Shown: positions 1 to 9,279, counted from the stretch's first letter. The stretch is DNA of 64,000 nucleotides from F22 sp963678855 (GCA_963678855.1 OY787448.1:744001-808000), one strand, 5' to 3'. Notes: generated by a model from the letters alone, not told the origin. Program-made: numbers and translations.

Positions 1-570
1 CTTCATCCATATACGCATAGAGTATCGTGCACCAAATGCTCGAACTTGACCTACACCACTGACACGAAGCAAAGCAGGCTTTACAACAATATCAGAATAG
101 TTACTCAAGAAGCCCTCATCGTACGTACCATTAGGACTGGCCAACATAAAAATAGTCAGCATCGTATTTTGCCGCTTTGCAGTAGTCACACCAATTTGGT
201 TTACTTCAGATGGTAGAGTTCCTGTGGCCTGTGTAACACGGTTCTGCACAAACACAGACGCCATATCGGGATTTGTACCTTGCTTAAAATACACCGAAAT
301 TGTGGCCGTACCAGAGTTCGTTGCTGTTGATGTCATATACATCATATCATCAACACCGTTGATAGACTCCTCAAGCGGAGCAACCACACTTTTCATGATG
401 GTTTCGGCGTTAGCTCCAGGATAGGAAGCTGTCACCGTTATGGTTGGGGGAGCAATATCTGGATATGTTTCGACTGGAAGCGTATTGAGTCCAATCAATC
501 CAAATATCACCACAAAGACAGACAGTACGACAGAAAGTACTGGTCTATCAATGAATACTTTTACATTCAT
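1..570 (-). CDS. RND-family efflux transporter, inner-membrane pump (N-terminal part)
   Basis: This is the first ~190 codons of an AcrB/MexB-type resistance-nodulation-division pump; the rest lies beyond the window edge. The start is the ATG at 570. The N-terminus reads MNVKVFIDRPVLSVVLSVFV, a typical RND first transmembrane helix, followed by LPVETYPDIAPP, the family's hallmark turn into the periplasmic PN1 porter domain. Later VVAPLEESINGVDDMMYM and TLPSEVNQIG match the same subdomain. It starts 33 bases after the adaptor gene and is almost certainly its operon partner, using proton motive force to export drugs or other amphiphiles. The substrate cannot be told from sequence. Confidence 0.93.
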   Translation of the reverse strand, partial: MNVKVFIDRPVLSVVLSVFVVIFGLIGLNTLPVETYPDIAPPTITVTASYPGANAETIMKSVVAPLEESINGVDDMMYMTSTATNSGTATISVYFKQGTNPDMASVFVQNRVTQATGTLPSEVNQIGVTTAKRQNTMLTIFMLASPNGTYDEGFLSNYSDIVVKPALLRVSGVGQVRAFGARYSMRIWMK

Positions 571-603
571 AATTTAATGGATTCGATTAAATATTCAAGT
601 GAA

Positions 604-1764
604 TTAGTGGCTCATGCCTTGAGAACCTTGTGGTTGTTGACCTGCCTGAGCTTCTGTAATTTCAGTTCCAGGACGAATCAAAGCAACACCTGAAGATACG
701 ATCTTCTCACCAGCCTTCAAGCCTGATGTCACTACATATGTCTTACCATCATCATAAGGAGATAGAGTCACCATCTTAGATTGCGCTTTACCATCAGTAT
801 AAACATAGACAAAAGCTTTGTCTTGTAGACGGAATACTGCTGATTGAGGAACAACAATTACATTTTCATATATTTCTGGCATCAACACTTGCGCGCTACC
901 ACCAGAAGTTAATAGACTTTCTGGGTTTTGAAAACTTGCACGCAATTGCACTTGACCTGATGTGGCATCTACTACACCCGATATAGAAGCAATCTTACCT
1001 TTGTGAGAGTAAGTAGAACCATCACAAAGTTGAAGGTTTACTTCTGGCATATTCACTAACGCAGAATCAAGGCTACCATATTGGCGCACCATCTTCAACA
1101 CTTGAGGCTCTGCCATTGCGAAATACACATACATTTCTGAGTTGTTTGCTACAACTGTAAGCGGCTTCATGATTGATGAAGACACCAACGCACCTACACG
1201 ATAGTTGATTGTACCAACCACACCTGTCGATGGACTTTTTACAACTGTATAAGACAAGCTATTTTCCGCATTAACTAGAGACGCTTCAGTTTGTGCTAGC
1301 GATGCTTTAGCAGTTAGGTAAGCATTTTTAGTTGTCATCAAAGTAGTTTTAGACACAACATGCTTATCAAACAATGCTTTATTATTACTGTATGTAAGTT
1401 CTGCTGTAGCCATTTGCGCTTTCGCTGCTTCTACGTTAGCTTTAGCAGTACGAACTGCAGCTTGATAAGGGACTTGATCAATCACGAACAATGCTTGACC
1501 TTGTTTTACCTTAGCACCTTCTTCAACACACACTTTCACGATTTGACCAGCTACTTGAGGTAAGATATTAATATCCTGCTTACCTTCGATACTTGCTGGG
1601 AATGCATTAATCAACGTTTTGTTAGTCTCCTTCACGACTTGCATCGGGTAAGCCTGAGGCCCTTGAGGTCCCATACCCGCACCTTGTGGCTTCTTACCAC
1701 AAGACGCCAAAAAGAAGCTAAAAGACAGGAGAACGATTCCCAAAGAATTAACAATCTTCTTCAT
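604..1764 (-). CDS. RND efflux periplasmic adaptor (membrane fusion lipoprotein)
   Basis: The 386-residue product has a lipoprotein signal (LASC, lipidated Cys near residue 22), then the usual adaptor order: beta-barrel start, lipoyl half-motif (INILPQVAGQIVKVCVEEGA), an alanine-rich alpha-helical hairpin around residues 100-165, second lipoyl half (VKSPSTGVVG) and membrane-proximal domain ending near SSGVALIRPGTEIT. Length and order fit AcrA/MexA proteins. It would link the RND pump encoded directly downstream to an outer-membrane channel that is not in the window. It is the first gene of the operon, with a leader of about 120 bases. Confidence 0.93.
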   Translation of the reverse strand: MKKIVNSLGIVLLSFSFFLASCGKKPQGAGMGPQGPQAYPMQVVKETNKTLINAFPASIEGKQDINILPQVAGQIVKVCVEEGAKVKQGQALFVIDQVPYQAAVRTAKANVEAAKAQMATAELTYSNNKALFDKHVVSKTTLMTTKNAYLTAKASLAQTEASLVNAENSLSYTVVKSPSTGVVGTINYRVGALVSSSIMKPLTVVANNSEMYVYFAMAEPQVLKMVRQYGSLDSALVNMPEVNLQLCDGSTYSHKGKIASISGVVDATSGQVQLRASFQNPESLLTSGGSAQVLMPEIYENVIVVPQSAVFRLQDKAFVYVYTDGKAQSKMVTLSPYDDGKTYVVTSGLKAGEKIVSSGVALIRPGTEITEAQAGQQPQGSQGMSH

Positions 1765-1894
1765 TTCTGTTTTCTGTAATTAAGTTACTATTTAAAATTG
1801 TATCTACCACACACAATTAACATTTGTCACTCCGTTTCTTATAAATCAACAGCAATCACTACCGCTAAATAATAGAACTTAGACAAACTGGATG

Positions 1895-1928
1895 CAAAAG
1901 TAAGGACTTTTATCTCATTTCCCTGCAC
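1895..1928 (-). promoter_or_regulatory. Promoter of the efflux operon
   Basis: On the minus strand TACTTTTG (1895-1902) matches the Bacteroidetes -7 element TAnnTTTG, with a TTTTGTG run about 23-25 bases upstream as a loose -33 element. It faces away from the AraC-type gene, so both promoters share the ~60-base region 1900-1965. Confidence 0.55.
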
Positions 1929-1965
1929 AAAATTACGCTTAAATTGTTCAAAAAGAGACATGCGC

Positions 1966-1995
1966 TTTGAAGTTGGTTTTTTTTCCATATATTTG
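1966..1995 (+). promoter_or_regulatory. Promoter of the AraC-type regulator gene
   Basis: TTTG at 1966-1969, an 18-base spacer and TATATTTG at 1988-1995 match the Bacteroidetes sigma factor consensus well. Its position places transcription start near 2002, so the upstream in-frame ATG at 1967 cannot be the start and the ATG at 2060 is preferred. Confidence 0.7.
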
Positions 1996-2059
1996 CACCC
2001 AAAACAAGCGAATTGGTCAATATCAGAGACCGACAAGCAATCGAATAGACTTATCAAAA

Positions 2060-2914
2060 ATGGAAAAAAAAAGGATTTCACCATTTCAGCTAGAACCAGC
2101 TGAAGATTTTTTGGTCGGATACACCGATTTGAGTTACTTTGCAGAATGCGAACAACGCATTTCTGACCCTGTTCTCCTATATTGCACAAAAGGAGACGCT
2201 GTTATCGTCAACAATTTGGAGGAAAGAGAACTACATCCATTCTGGGGACATATTATTATGCCAGATAGAACACTAAAGCTTAAAAGCAAAAGCATTGGCT
2301 TTGAAATCAAGTTTGTCACTTTCTCTCTATCTCTATTTAAAGAAGTGAGCCTCAGACTAAAACCCTCTTTCTTTCCTATGCTAGCCAACATGCCTACGCA
2401 AAAATTAAAGACAGAAGAAGAGCGTATGTATTTTGTCAATCTAATGACAGAATTCAAATATCTATATGATTCGAAAGACCACCCTTTCAGAACACAGATT
2501 TTGACCAATACTTTGCAAAATATTTTCTATGATATTGCCTATCATTTTGAAAAAGAAGGAACTGAGACTCTTAAAGCGACTAATGAAGCTGTCAGTCAAA
2601 AACACATTATCGCGAAATTTATAATGCTCATCAGAGAGCATTTTAAAACACACAGGGATGTCAAGTTTTACGCAGAGCAATTGTGCATTACTCCCCGATA
2701 TCTATCAGCCGTAACTCAAAATGCAATACAACAATCACCTAAACAATTGATTGACCAGCATACAATTTTAGAGATTAAGGTAGCTTTGCAAAATGAGATC
2801 ATGCCTATACAGACTTTGGCTGCCGAAATGGACTTTCCAGATCAGTCTTCGTTCGGTCGTTATTTCAAGCATCATACGGGTATGTCGCCTACACAATATA
2901 GAAATAGTCGATAA
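2060..2914 (+). CDS. AraC-family transcriptional regulator
   Basis: The 284-residue product (counting from ATG 2060) has an N-terminal cupin-like sensing region with little recognisable sequence and a C-terminal double helix-turn-helix: ...FYAEQLCITPRYLSAVTQ... is the first HTH and ...DFPDQSSFGRYFKHHTG..SPTQYR... the second, ending in the classic AraC signature. The frame is open further upstream to 1967, but a good promoter lies inside that stretch. Divergent orientation from the RND efflux operon suggests, as inference, that it controls the pump. The ligand is unknown. Confidence 0.9.
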   Translation: MEKKRISPFQLEPAEDFLVGYTDLSYFAECEQRISDPVLLYCTKGDAVIVNNLEERELHPFWGHIIMPDRTLKLKSKSIGFEIKFVTFSLSLFKEVSLRLKPSFFPMLANMPTQKLKTEEERMYFVNLMTEFKYLYDSKDHPFRTQILTNTLQNIFYDIAYHFEKEGTETLKATNEAVSQKHIIAKFIMLIREHFKTHRDVKFYAEQLCITPRYLSAVTQNAIQQSPKQLIDQHTILEIKVALQNEIMPIQTLAAEMDFPDQSSFGRYFKHHTGMSPTQYRNSR

Positions 2915-2916
2915 TT

Positions 2917-2950
2917 TGCTTGCAAAGCCAACAAATAAGGGCTATATTTG
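2917..2950 (+). promoter_or_regulatory. Promoter of the histidine phosphatase gene
   Basis: TATATTTG (2943-2950) is a consensus -7 element, with TTG at 2917 about 23 bases upstream. It sits just after the regulator's stop codon, so the phosphatase gene is probably transcribed separately. Confidence 0.5.
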
Positions 2951-2978
2951 ATGTAAACTCATTAAATAGAAGACAATT

Positions 2979-3512
2979 ATGAAAATAACTCTAGTTCGTC
3001 ACACAGCGGTAGATATATCTGAAGGCGTTTTTTATGGGCACACTGACGTGCCACTAAAAGACACTTTTGAGGCTGAAGCAGAGGCCACAATGTCTCACAT
3101 CCCCGACCTAGAATATGACGCCGTATATACAAGCCCTTTAAGTCGTGCAAAAAAACTAGCTGCTTATTGTGGATATCCTGATGCCATAGAAGAGAAGCGT
3201 ATCAAGGAAATTAGCTTTGGCGACTGGGAAATGAAGGGATTTGGAGATATAGATGATCCTTATTTCCAAGAATGGTTTCTAGACACACTCCACAAAGCCC
3301 CACCGCACGGAGAGAGTTTCACCAACTTATATGAACGCACAGTTGAGTTCTTGGAAGAACTTCAAGCAAACAAAGAGCTGGACAATGTGTTAATTTTTGC
3401 GCATGGAGGGGTATTGATTTCTGCACAGGTTTTTGCAGGAATTGTACCGATGGATGATGCATTTACTGTCCTTCCACCATATGGAGGTGTCATAGAAATA
3501 GAAATCGTATAA
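2979..3512 (+). CDS. Histidine phosphatase family protein, alpha-ribazole phosphatase-like
   Basis: The 177-residue protein belongs to the phosphoglycerate-mutase-like phosphatases: MKITLVRHTAV carries the RH(T) catalytic motif with phospho-accepting His8, YTSPLSRAKKLA the second arginine motif, and FAHGG the second catalytic His. The context FYGHTDVPL near residue 20 resembles alpha-ribazole phosphatases (CobC), which act late in cobalamin nucleotide-loop assembly, but no other cobalamin synthesis gene is near. A generic phosphatase role is possible. It lies alone between the AraC-type gene and the menaquinone operon and is closed by a terminator. Confidence 0.8.
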   Translation: MKITLVRHTAVDISEGVFYGHTDVPLKDTFEAEAEATMSHIPDLEYDAVYTSPLSRAKKLAAYCGYPDAIEEKRIKEISFGDWEMKGFGDIDDPYFQEWFLDTLHKAPPHGESFTNLYERTVEFLEELQANKELDNVLIFAHGGVLISAQVFAGIVPMDDAFTVLPPYGGVIEIEIV

Positions 3513-3557
3513 CATCAGATACCCTAGCTTTACACAGCGGGTAAAATAAAGTATAAT

Positions 3558-3595
3558 AAAGGGAGTTTTTCTAAGCAAAAAGCTCCCTTTTATTT
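3558..3595 (+). terminator. Rho-independent terminator after the histidine phosphatase gene
   Basis: AAAGGGAG pairs with CTCCCTTT, extended by TTTTT/AAAAA, with a six-base loop and followed by TTATTT. It separates the phosphatase gene from the menaquinone operon. Confidence 0.8.
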
Positions 3596-3616
3596 CGTTT
3601 TTACGCCACTATATTT

Positions 3617-3624
3617 TATCTTTG
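3617..3624 (+). promoter_or_regulatory. Probable -7 element of the menaquinone operon promoter
   Basis: TATCTTTG matches TAnnTTTG. It lies about 90 bases before the first operon gene and just after the preceding terminator. No clean -33 box is seen. Confidence 0.45.
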
Positions 3625-3714
3625 TATATTACAATGCTGTGAGCTATTGAAATCTATTTTGGATTTCTCTGAGCCTGTTCTCATGTATTCTTAGAACACT
3701 TAAAAATTAAGACT

Positions 3715-4605
3715 ATGAGGTACAAACTTCTTATCCTCCACGCTGAGGAAACACTTTTGCAAGCCGATGGTAGCATCGCTCAAGCCGATGTAGACGCCAT
3801 TCTTGATCTACAAGAAAGAGGCACGCGACTAGCCATTATCACGGATTTATCTATCCACACCTCTGAGGCCACACTAGCCCCTCTACAATTGATTAAGCAC
3901 GAAGGATTCGTTCTTCGTCGTAATACCCGCAGCGCGACATCAACTCGTACACCTGCAGAAGTTCTTATCCACGACATCAGTACATTGCTTCAGCAGCTGA
4001 TGATTAAACGCAACGAAGCAGTAGCCGTGGGTAGCAGCCGAGAAAGTGTACCTATGATAGAATTTGTGGGACTTGGTGTCGCTATGGCCGATGCCGAGGA
4101 AGCAGTCAAAGCCTGTGCAGACTACGTGACAACTTCACTCACTCAGGGTGGTGTAGCTCACTTAATCAAGAAATATATGACCGTTGATCTGTTTAACACA
4201 CAGTCTCTACAACAGATTGACGAAGAGTGTAAAAACTCATTGATAGGCAATTTAGGCATCAAAATGACTTATATAGACGATAAGCAAGTAGAAGCTACGA
4301 TGCCTGTCGATGAACGTACTTGTCAGCCATGGGGTGTGCTTCATGGGGGATCGTCTTTGGCATTTGCCGAAACCATTGCAGGCATTGGTAGTCGTTTACA
4401 CTGTAAAGGAGGTGAGATTGCTGTAGGAATGCAAGTAAGTGGTAATCACGTATCTTCTGCACTTTTAGGTGATACTGTAACAGGTCGTGCAACCATTATC
4501 CACCAAGGTCGTTCTAGTCATGTATGGAACGTAGACATCATCACAAAAGCTGGCAAACTTGTCTCTTCTGTACGTGTGATCAATAGTATTTTAAAGAAGC
4601 GTTAA
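3715..4605 (+). CDS. Inactive HAD-like domain fused to 1,4-dihydroxy-2-naphthoyl-CoA thioesterase (MenI-type hotdog)
   Basis: Residues ~165-296 form a hotdog thioesterase close to E. coli MenI/YdiI: WGVLHGGSSLAFAETIAG has the HGG motif and the catalytic Glu (E219), then SGNHVSSALLGDTVTGRA and HQGRSSHVWNV. It should release 1,4-dihydroxy-2-naphthoate from its CoA ester in menaquinone synthesis, which fits its place as first gene of the men operon. Residues 1-~155 align by eye with Cof-type HAD phosphatases (GLGVAMADAEEAVKACADYV, TQGGVAHLIKKY). The cap region is missing, motif I DxDGT is HAEET and motif IV GDxxND is GSSRES, so the HAD part is very likely catalytically dead, perhaps structural or ligand-binding. 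Confidence 0.85.
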   Translation: MRYKLLILHAEETLLQADGSIAQADVDAILDLQERGTRLAIITDLSIHTSEATLAPLQLIKHEGFVLRRNTRSATSTRTPAEVLIHDISTLLQQLMIKRNEAVAVGSSRESVPMIEFVGLGVAMADAEEAVKACADYVTTSLTQGGVAHLIKKYMTVDLFNTQSLQQIDEECKNSLIGNLGIKMTYIDDKQVEATMPVDERTCQPWGVLHGGSSLAFAETIAGIGSRLHCKGGEIAVGMQVSGNHVSSALLGDTVTGRATIIHQGRSSHVWNVDIITKAGKLVSSVRVINSILKKR

Positions 4606-4619
4606 GCGCACACTTATAT

Positions 4620-5714
4620 ATGAATATAGATTTCAACAAACTTTGGACAAACAACAAAAGTTTTGCTGTATGGCGTGCTCCTCAGAGCAAAGACATCCAG
4701 TATATTGTTGCCAATCAAGTGACTTCCTTAGGTAGCATAGAGGAGCTTCACAACTGCCAAGGTTTTGTACTTTCTCCATTTATCCTGCACCAAGACAGGC
4801 CTATTGTCTTGGTGCAGGGCGATGTATATACGACTCCCCTTACCGAAATTCCTCATTACCAAAATGACTATCAGCTTTTCGAAGACATGTCGGTAGATAA
4901 GTCATATAAGGCTCACTTTGGGGCTATGATGGAACAGTTGCAAGCAGGTGCTCTCGATAAGGTAGTCCTTGCTCGTAAGGAGTCGCATGCCCTTCCTAGT
5001 CAGCAAACTAAACAAACAAGTATTGACATCAACCAGAGTTTTCTGGCTGCTGCCAATAGCTACCCGAACTCTTACATATATTTAGTCTATACTCCACAGA
5101 CTGGTCTATGGATGGGGTGTACACCAGAGATTCTTCTAGCAGGCAAAAACCATCAATACAACACCATCTCTCTAGCTGGCACACAACGCTTACCTGTAGG
5201 AGATGATGCAGGCGCGTGGAACGAGATGCATCTAGAAGACCACTGGGACAAAAAGAATATTCGTGAGCAGTCGCTTGTGACGACTTATATTCGTGAGCGT
5301 CTACAAGCATATGCCACAGATATCTTCACGCAAGGACCTTACACCTCACGTGCGGGTCAATTAGTTCATTTAAAGACAAAATTTAGCTTTAAACTTCCAA
5401 ACAATAAACATATGTCTGCTTTACTGGCTGAACTTCATCCGACGCCAGCAGTAAGCGGATACCCTAAAGTCAAAGCTATAGACTGTATCGCAAACCATGA
5501 GCAGTTGGATAGAAAATATTATTCAGGCTTTATCGGATACACCGATGGCAATGGAGGTTGTGACTTCTATGTCAATCTACGCTGTATGGAAGTTGAAAAA
5601 GATCATATACATTTCTACGCTGGCGGTGGATTGCTTCCATCCTCTGATGTAGACAAAGAATATCAAGAGACCGTGATTAAAATGCAGACCATAAAAAAGA
5701 TTATTTATGTATAG
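4620..5714 (+). CDS. menF: Isochorismate synthase
   Basis: The 364-residue protein is a chorismate-utilising enzyme: KVVLARKES, ISLAGTQRLP, LVHLKTKFSF, ELHPTPAVSGYPKVKA and YSGFIGYTDGNG...FYVNLRC are the family's successive conserved blocks, and the C-terminal YAGGGLLPSSDVDKEYQET completes the active site. It isomerises chorismate to isochorismate, the first committed step of menaquinone synthesis. It is 14 bases downstream of the thioesterase fusion gene and overlaps menD by 8 bases, so the two are probably translationally coupled. Anthranilate or salicylate synthases are less likely given the neighbours. Confidence 0.93.
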   Translation: MNIDFNKLWTNNKSFAVWRAPQSKDIQYIVANQVTSLGSIEELHNCQGFVLSPFILHQDRPIVLVQGDVYTTPLTEIPHYQNDYQLFEDMSVDKSYKAHFGAMMEQLQAGALDKVVLARKESHALPSQQTKQTSIDINQSFLAAANSYPNSYIYLVYTPQTGLWMGCTPEILLAGKNHQYNTISLAGTQRLPVGDDAGAWNEMHLEDHWDKKNIREQSLVTTYIRERLQAYATDIFTQGPYTSRAGQLVHLKTKFSFKLPNNKHMSALLAELHPTPAVSGYPKVKAIDCIANHEQLDRKYYSGFIGYTDGNGGCDFYVNLRCMEVEKDHIHFYAGGGLLPSSDVDKEYQETVIKMQTIKKIIYV

Positions 5715-7350
5715 TACCAAACCTCACATCCTCGAATTAGTAGCCCTACTCAAAGCTCACAGTGTGAGCCAAATCGTGGTATGCCCAGGTAGCCGAAACA
5801 TCCCTATTGTAGGAAGTGTCATGGCTGATAAATACTTCGCCTGTCATCAAGTAACCGACGAACGTAGCGCAGCTTTTATGGCTTTAGGACTTGCCCTTAA
5901 GACAGGACGTCCAACAGCGGTGGTCTGCACTAGTGGTAGCGCCGTACTAAATATGCACCCTGCTGTAGCGGAAGCATATTACCAAGGTGTGCCTTTATTG
6001 GTTATCTCAGCCGATAGACCTGAGGGATGGATTGGTCAGCAAGACGGACAGACCTTGCCACAACAAGGTGTTTTCCAGTCACTTAGTAAGTGTAGCGTTC
6101 AACTAGATGAACAAGATATCTGGCTCACCAACCGTCGTGTCAACGAGGCCATCCTTGCTACAACACACCAAGGTAAAGGGCCAGCTCATATCAATGTGCC
6201 TATCTCAGAGCCTTTCTTTGATATGACAGCAGATAGACTCCCAGAGGTTCGCGTTATTGAGCGTTACCACGGTCTAAACGAATACAACGAATCGTATACT
6301 CATCTGATAGACAAACTCAATCATGCACAAAAACGCCTAGTATTAGTTGGCCAAATGAATGCTATTTATGGCTATCAACGTACAGTAGATAAGCTTATTT
6401 ACAAGCATTTTGCATGGGCACAAGAACATATAGGCAATGGAACTATCCCTGGAAAAGCCATCCGTAATCTAGATGTACTGCTTGCACAAATGAGCGATGA
6501 CGATAAGCACAAGATGCGCCCTGACCTGCTGATTACTTGGGGTGGTTGCCTAGTATCCAAACGCACCAAGCAATGGCTACGTGCCTTTCCACCAAAAGCA
6601 CATTGGCATATCTCTCCTGATGGTGCCCTAATTGATACTTTTCAGTGCGCAACAACTCTGATACAGATGTCGCCAATGGAATTTGTCGAGCGCATGGCTC
6701 CTCGTCTTGCAGGCAAAGTACCAAGCTACCCACAACTATGGGCGCAGATTAGTCGCGAGCACACGCTACCTGTCCTTGAATACAGTGCTCCTATGGCTGT
6801 TGGAGAATTTATGAAGAAGCTCCCAGCAGGCAGTCCACTGCACCTAGCCAATAGCAACAGCATACGATATGCGCAATTGTATAACCTTCCAGCCGATACG
6901 GAAGTTTATGCTAATCGAGGTGTTAATGGCATAGAAGGCTCGTTATCTACAGCTCTAGGATTTGCTGCTTTGGATGAACGACCAGTTTATTTAATTATTG
7001 GTGATTTGAGTTTCTTGTATGATATGACAGCTCTCAACATCTCACCGTTACCAAAGAATCTACGCATCTTATTGCTAAACAATCATGAAGGACAAATCTT
7101 CCGTGGACTACCTGGCTTGCGTCTCCCTGAAAAGTCACGTGAAGCCGTACAAGGCAATCATGATATAGACGCAAGAGCATGGGCTATGTCCAAAGGACTA
7201 CACTACTTTGGTGTACAAGACACTGAAAGTCTAGGTTTTGCCTTACCTGAATTTACTGCTCCAGAAGCAGACAAAGGGGCTATGCTGATGGAAGTATTTA
7301 CAGACGCCAGCATTGACCAAGCGCAACTAGATAAGATATTTAAGAAATAA
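5707..7350 (+). CDS. menD: 2-succinyl-5-enolpyruvyl-6-hydroxy-3-cyclohexene-1-carboxylate synthase
   Basis: A thiamine-diphosphate enzyme of 547 residues, the normal MenD length. The N-terminal domain has VVCPGSRNIP and VTDERSAAFMALGLA with the catalytic Glu that activates the cofactor; the C-terminal domain has IIGDLSFLYDMTALN...LLLNN, the GD-x(25-30)-NN diphosphate-binding motif. It condenses isochorismate with 2-oxoglutarate. The start ATG lies inside the last codons of menF, and menB follows 29 bases later. Confidence 0.95.
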   Translation: MYSTKPHILELVALLKAHSVSQIVVCPGSRNIPIVGSVMADKYFACHQVTDERSAAFMALGLALKTGRPTAVVCTSGSAVLNMHPAVAEAYYQGVPLLVISADRPEGWIGQQDGQTLPQQGVFQSLSKCSVQLDEQDIWLTNRRVNEAILATTHQGKGPAHINVPISEPFFDMTADRLPEVRVIERYHGLNEYNESYTHLIDKLNHAQKRLVLVGQMNAIYGYQRTVDKLIYKHFAWAQEHIGNGTIPGKAIRNLDVLLAQMSDDDKHKMRPDLLITWGGCLVSKRTKQWLRAFPPKAHWHISPDGALIDTFQCATTLIQMSPMEFVERMAPRLAGKVPSYPQLWAQISREHTLPVLEYSAPMAVGEFMKKLPAGSPLHLANSNSIRYAQLYNLPADTEVYANRGVNGIEGSLSTALGFAALDERPVYLIIGDLSFLYDMTALNISPLPKNLRILLLNNHEGQIFRGLPGLRLPEKSREAVQGNHDIDARAWAMSKGLHYFGVQDTESLGFALPEFTAPEADKGAMLMEVFTDASIDQAQLDKIFKK

Positions 7351-7379
7351 GCATATAAACAATTTAATATAATAAGAAT

Positions 7380-8201
7380 ATGGCAACAAGAGAATGGACA
7401 ACCATCCGTGAATATGAAGATATCCTATTTGATTACTACAATGGTATCGGACGTATCACTATCAACCGCGCGCGTTATCGCAACGCCTTTACTCCTACAA
7501 CAACTGCTGAGATGAGCGATGCGCTACGCATCTGCCGCGAAGAGCAAGATATCGATGTAGTCGTAATTACTGGTGCTGGCGACAAAGCATTCTGTGCTGG
7601 TGGTGACCAAAACGTAAAAGGACACGGTGGATATATCGACAAAGACGGTGTACCTCGTTTGAGCGTACTAGATGTACAAAAGCAAATCCGCAGCATCCCT
7701 AAGCCAGTCATTGCCGCTGTCAATGGTTTTGCTATCGGTGGTGGACACGTATTGCACGTAGTTTGTGACTTGTCGATCGCTTCAGACAACGCACGCTTCG
7801 GACAAACAGGTCCTCGTGTAGGTAGCTTCGATGCTGGTTTCGGTTCTAGCTATCTAGCTCGTGTCGTAGGTCAAAAAAAAGCACGTGAAATCTGGTTCCT
7901 TTGTCGTCAATATAATGCACAAGAAGCTCTTGACATGGGACTAGTGAACACTGTAGTGCCATTGGATCAACTAGAAGATGAGTACGTAAAGTGGGCAGAA
8001 GAAATGCAACTACACAGCCCTATCGCGTTGCGTATGATTAAGGCTGGCTTGAACGCCGAGCTTGATGGTCAAGCGGGTATCCAAGAACTTGCAGGTGATG
8101 CGACGATGTTGTACTACATGACTGAGGAAGCACAAGAAGGTAAGAAAGCTTTCCTAGAGAAGCGCAAACCCAACTTCAAGCAATATCCTAAGTTCCCTTA
8201 A
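7380..8201 (+). CDS. menB: 1,4-dihydroxy-2-naphthoyl-CoA synthase
   Basis: The 273-residue crotonase-fold protein shows the MenB-specific stretch VITGAGDKAFCAGGDQNVKG (oxyanion hole), AVNGFAIGGGHVLHVVCD and VGSFDAGFGSSYLARVVGQKKA with the conserved active-site residues. It cyclises o-succinylbenzoyl-CoA to dihydroxynaphthoyl-CoA. The product is the substrate of the thioesterase domain encoded at the start of this operon. menC follows 10 bases later. Confidence 0.96.
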   Translation: MATREWTTIREYEDILFDYYNGIGRITINRARYRNAFTPTTTAEMSDALRICREEQDIDVVVITGAGDKAFCAGGDQNVKGHGGYIDKDGVPRLSVLDVQKQIRSIPKPVIAAVNGFAIGGGHVLHVVCDLSIASDNARFGQTGPRVGSFDAGFGSSYLARVVGQKKAREIWFLCRQYNAQEALDMGLVNTVVPLDQLEDEYVKWAEEMQLHSPIALRMIKAGLNAELDGQAGIQELAGDATMLYYMTEEAQEGKKAFLEKRKPNFKQYPKFP

Positions 8202-8211
8202 TTACTGGATC

Positions 8212-9279
8212 ATGACTGATTATCAGTACAAAATAGAGCCATATATCTTACACTTCAAACAGCCTGCGGGCACATCCCGTGGAATGTACACTGAGCGTAA
8301 GATATGGCTACTCTCACTCTGGAAGACCGATGCACCTGAGCGTGTCGGTCTTGGAGAGTGTGCTCCTCTTCCTCAACTGTCTTGCGATGACTTGCCCGAT
8401 TATGAGCAGATATTAGATGCCCAATGCGCTCGCTTTGCCAAGACTGGCATCCTCGATTATGAGGGTTTGCGTCCCTACCCGTCTATGCTGATGGGACTAG
8501 AGACAGCCATCTGGTCGCTTCGCTCACCTCACTGTAGAGAGACACGTATCTCCCCTACAGCACCTCCTAGAATTACTGAGTTTGCCCAAGGCACAGCTGG
8601 TATCCCTATCAACGGACTTATCTGGATGGGTGATGCATCGACCATGCTCACTCGCATCCAAGACAAACTAGCACAAGGATATGGCTGCATCAAGCTAAAG
8701 ATTGGCGCCATTGATTTTGAAGAAGAGATGGAGCTATTGACATATATCCGCAAGCACTACAGCAGCAAAGATGTGATTCTTCGAGTCGATGCTAATGGTG
8801 CCTTTTCTCCTGATAAGGCTATGGATTATTTAGAGCGGCTAGCTGCTTTGGACCTTCATTCTATCGAACAGCCTATCATGGCTGGGCAGTGGGAGAGCAT
8901 GGCAGAACTGTGTCAGAAGACTCCCCTTCCTATTGCCCTTGACGAAGAACTGATAGGCATCAATGACCCATTTGACAAGATGGCTCTACTAGATACTATT
9001 CGTCCACAGTATATTATCTTAAAACCATCTCTACATGGTGGATTTCATGGTAGTGGCGAATGGATACGTCTGGCTCGTGAACGAGGCATTGGTTATTGGA
9101 TTACCTCTGCTCTAGAGTCGAATATTGGACTAAATGCTATCGCTCAGTGGACGGCCACACAAGGGGTAACTATCCCTCAAGGGCTTGGTACTGGACAGCT
9201 ATTCGAAGATAATATAGAGATGCCACTGGAAATACGAGGAGATCAGTTATTTTATACAGGACATCCTGAAAACATTTAA
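8212..9279 (+). CDS. menC: o-Succinylbenzoate synthase
   Basis: The 355-residue protein is an enolase-superfamily dehydratase. CIKLKIGAIDFEEEM contains the KxK catalytic lysines, LRVDANGAF, SIEQPI and ALDEELIG supply the three metal ligands, and YIILKPSLHGGF the second catalytic Lys. Neighbouring menF, menD and menB identify it as MenC rather than another superfamily member. It makes o-succinylbenzoate. The next expected step, MenE (CoA ligase), is not encoded in this window. Confidence 0.92.
   Translation: MTDYQYKIEPYILHFKQPAGTSRGMYTERKIWLLSLWKTDAPERVGLGECAPLPQLSCDDLPDYEQILDAQCARFAKTGILDYEGLRPYPSMLMGLETAIWSLRSPHCRETRISPTAPPRITEFAQGTAGIPINGLIWMGDASTMLTRIQDKLAQGYGCIKLKIGAIDFEEEMELLTYIRKHYSSKDVILRVDANGAFSPDKAMDYLERLAALDLHSIEQPIMAGQWESMAELCQKTPLPIALDEELIGINDPFDKMALLDTIRPQYIILKPSLHGGFHGSGEWIRLARERGIGYWITSALESNIGLNAIAQWTATQGVTIPQGLGTGQLFEDNIEMPLEIRGDQLFYTGHPENI

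Noticed and set aside
1839..2189. Minus-strand 116-codon frame over the efflux/regulator promoter region
   Set aside because: It overlaps two consensus promoters and the AraC-type coding region, and has no recognisable domain.
2979..3512. Cobalamin synthesis cluster together with the riboswitch
   Set aside because: The CobC-like phosphatase is 13 kb from the riboswitch, with no other cob genes between; the link is too weak.
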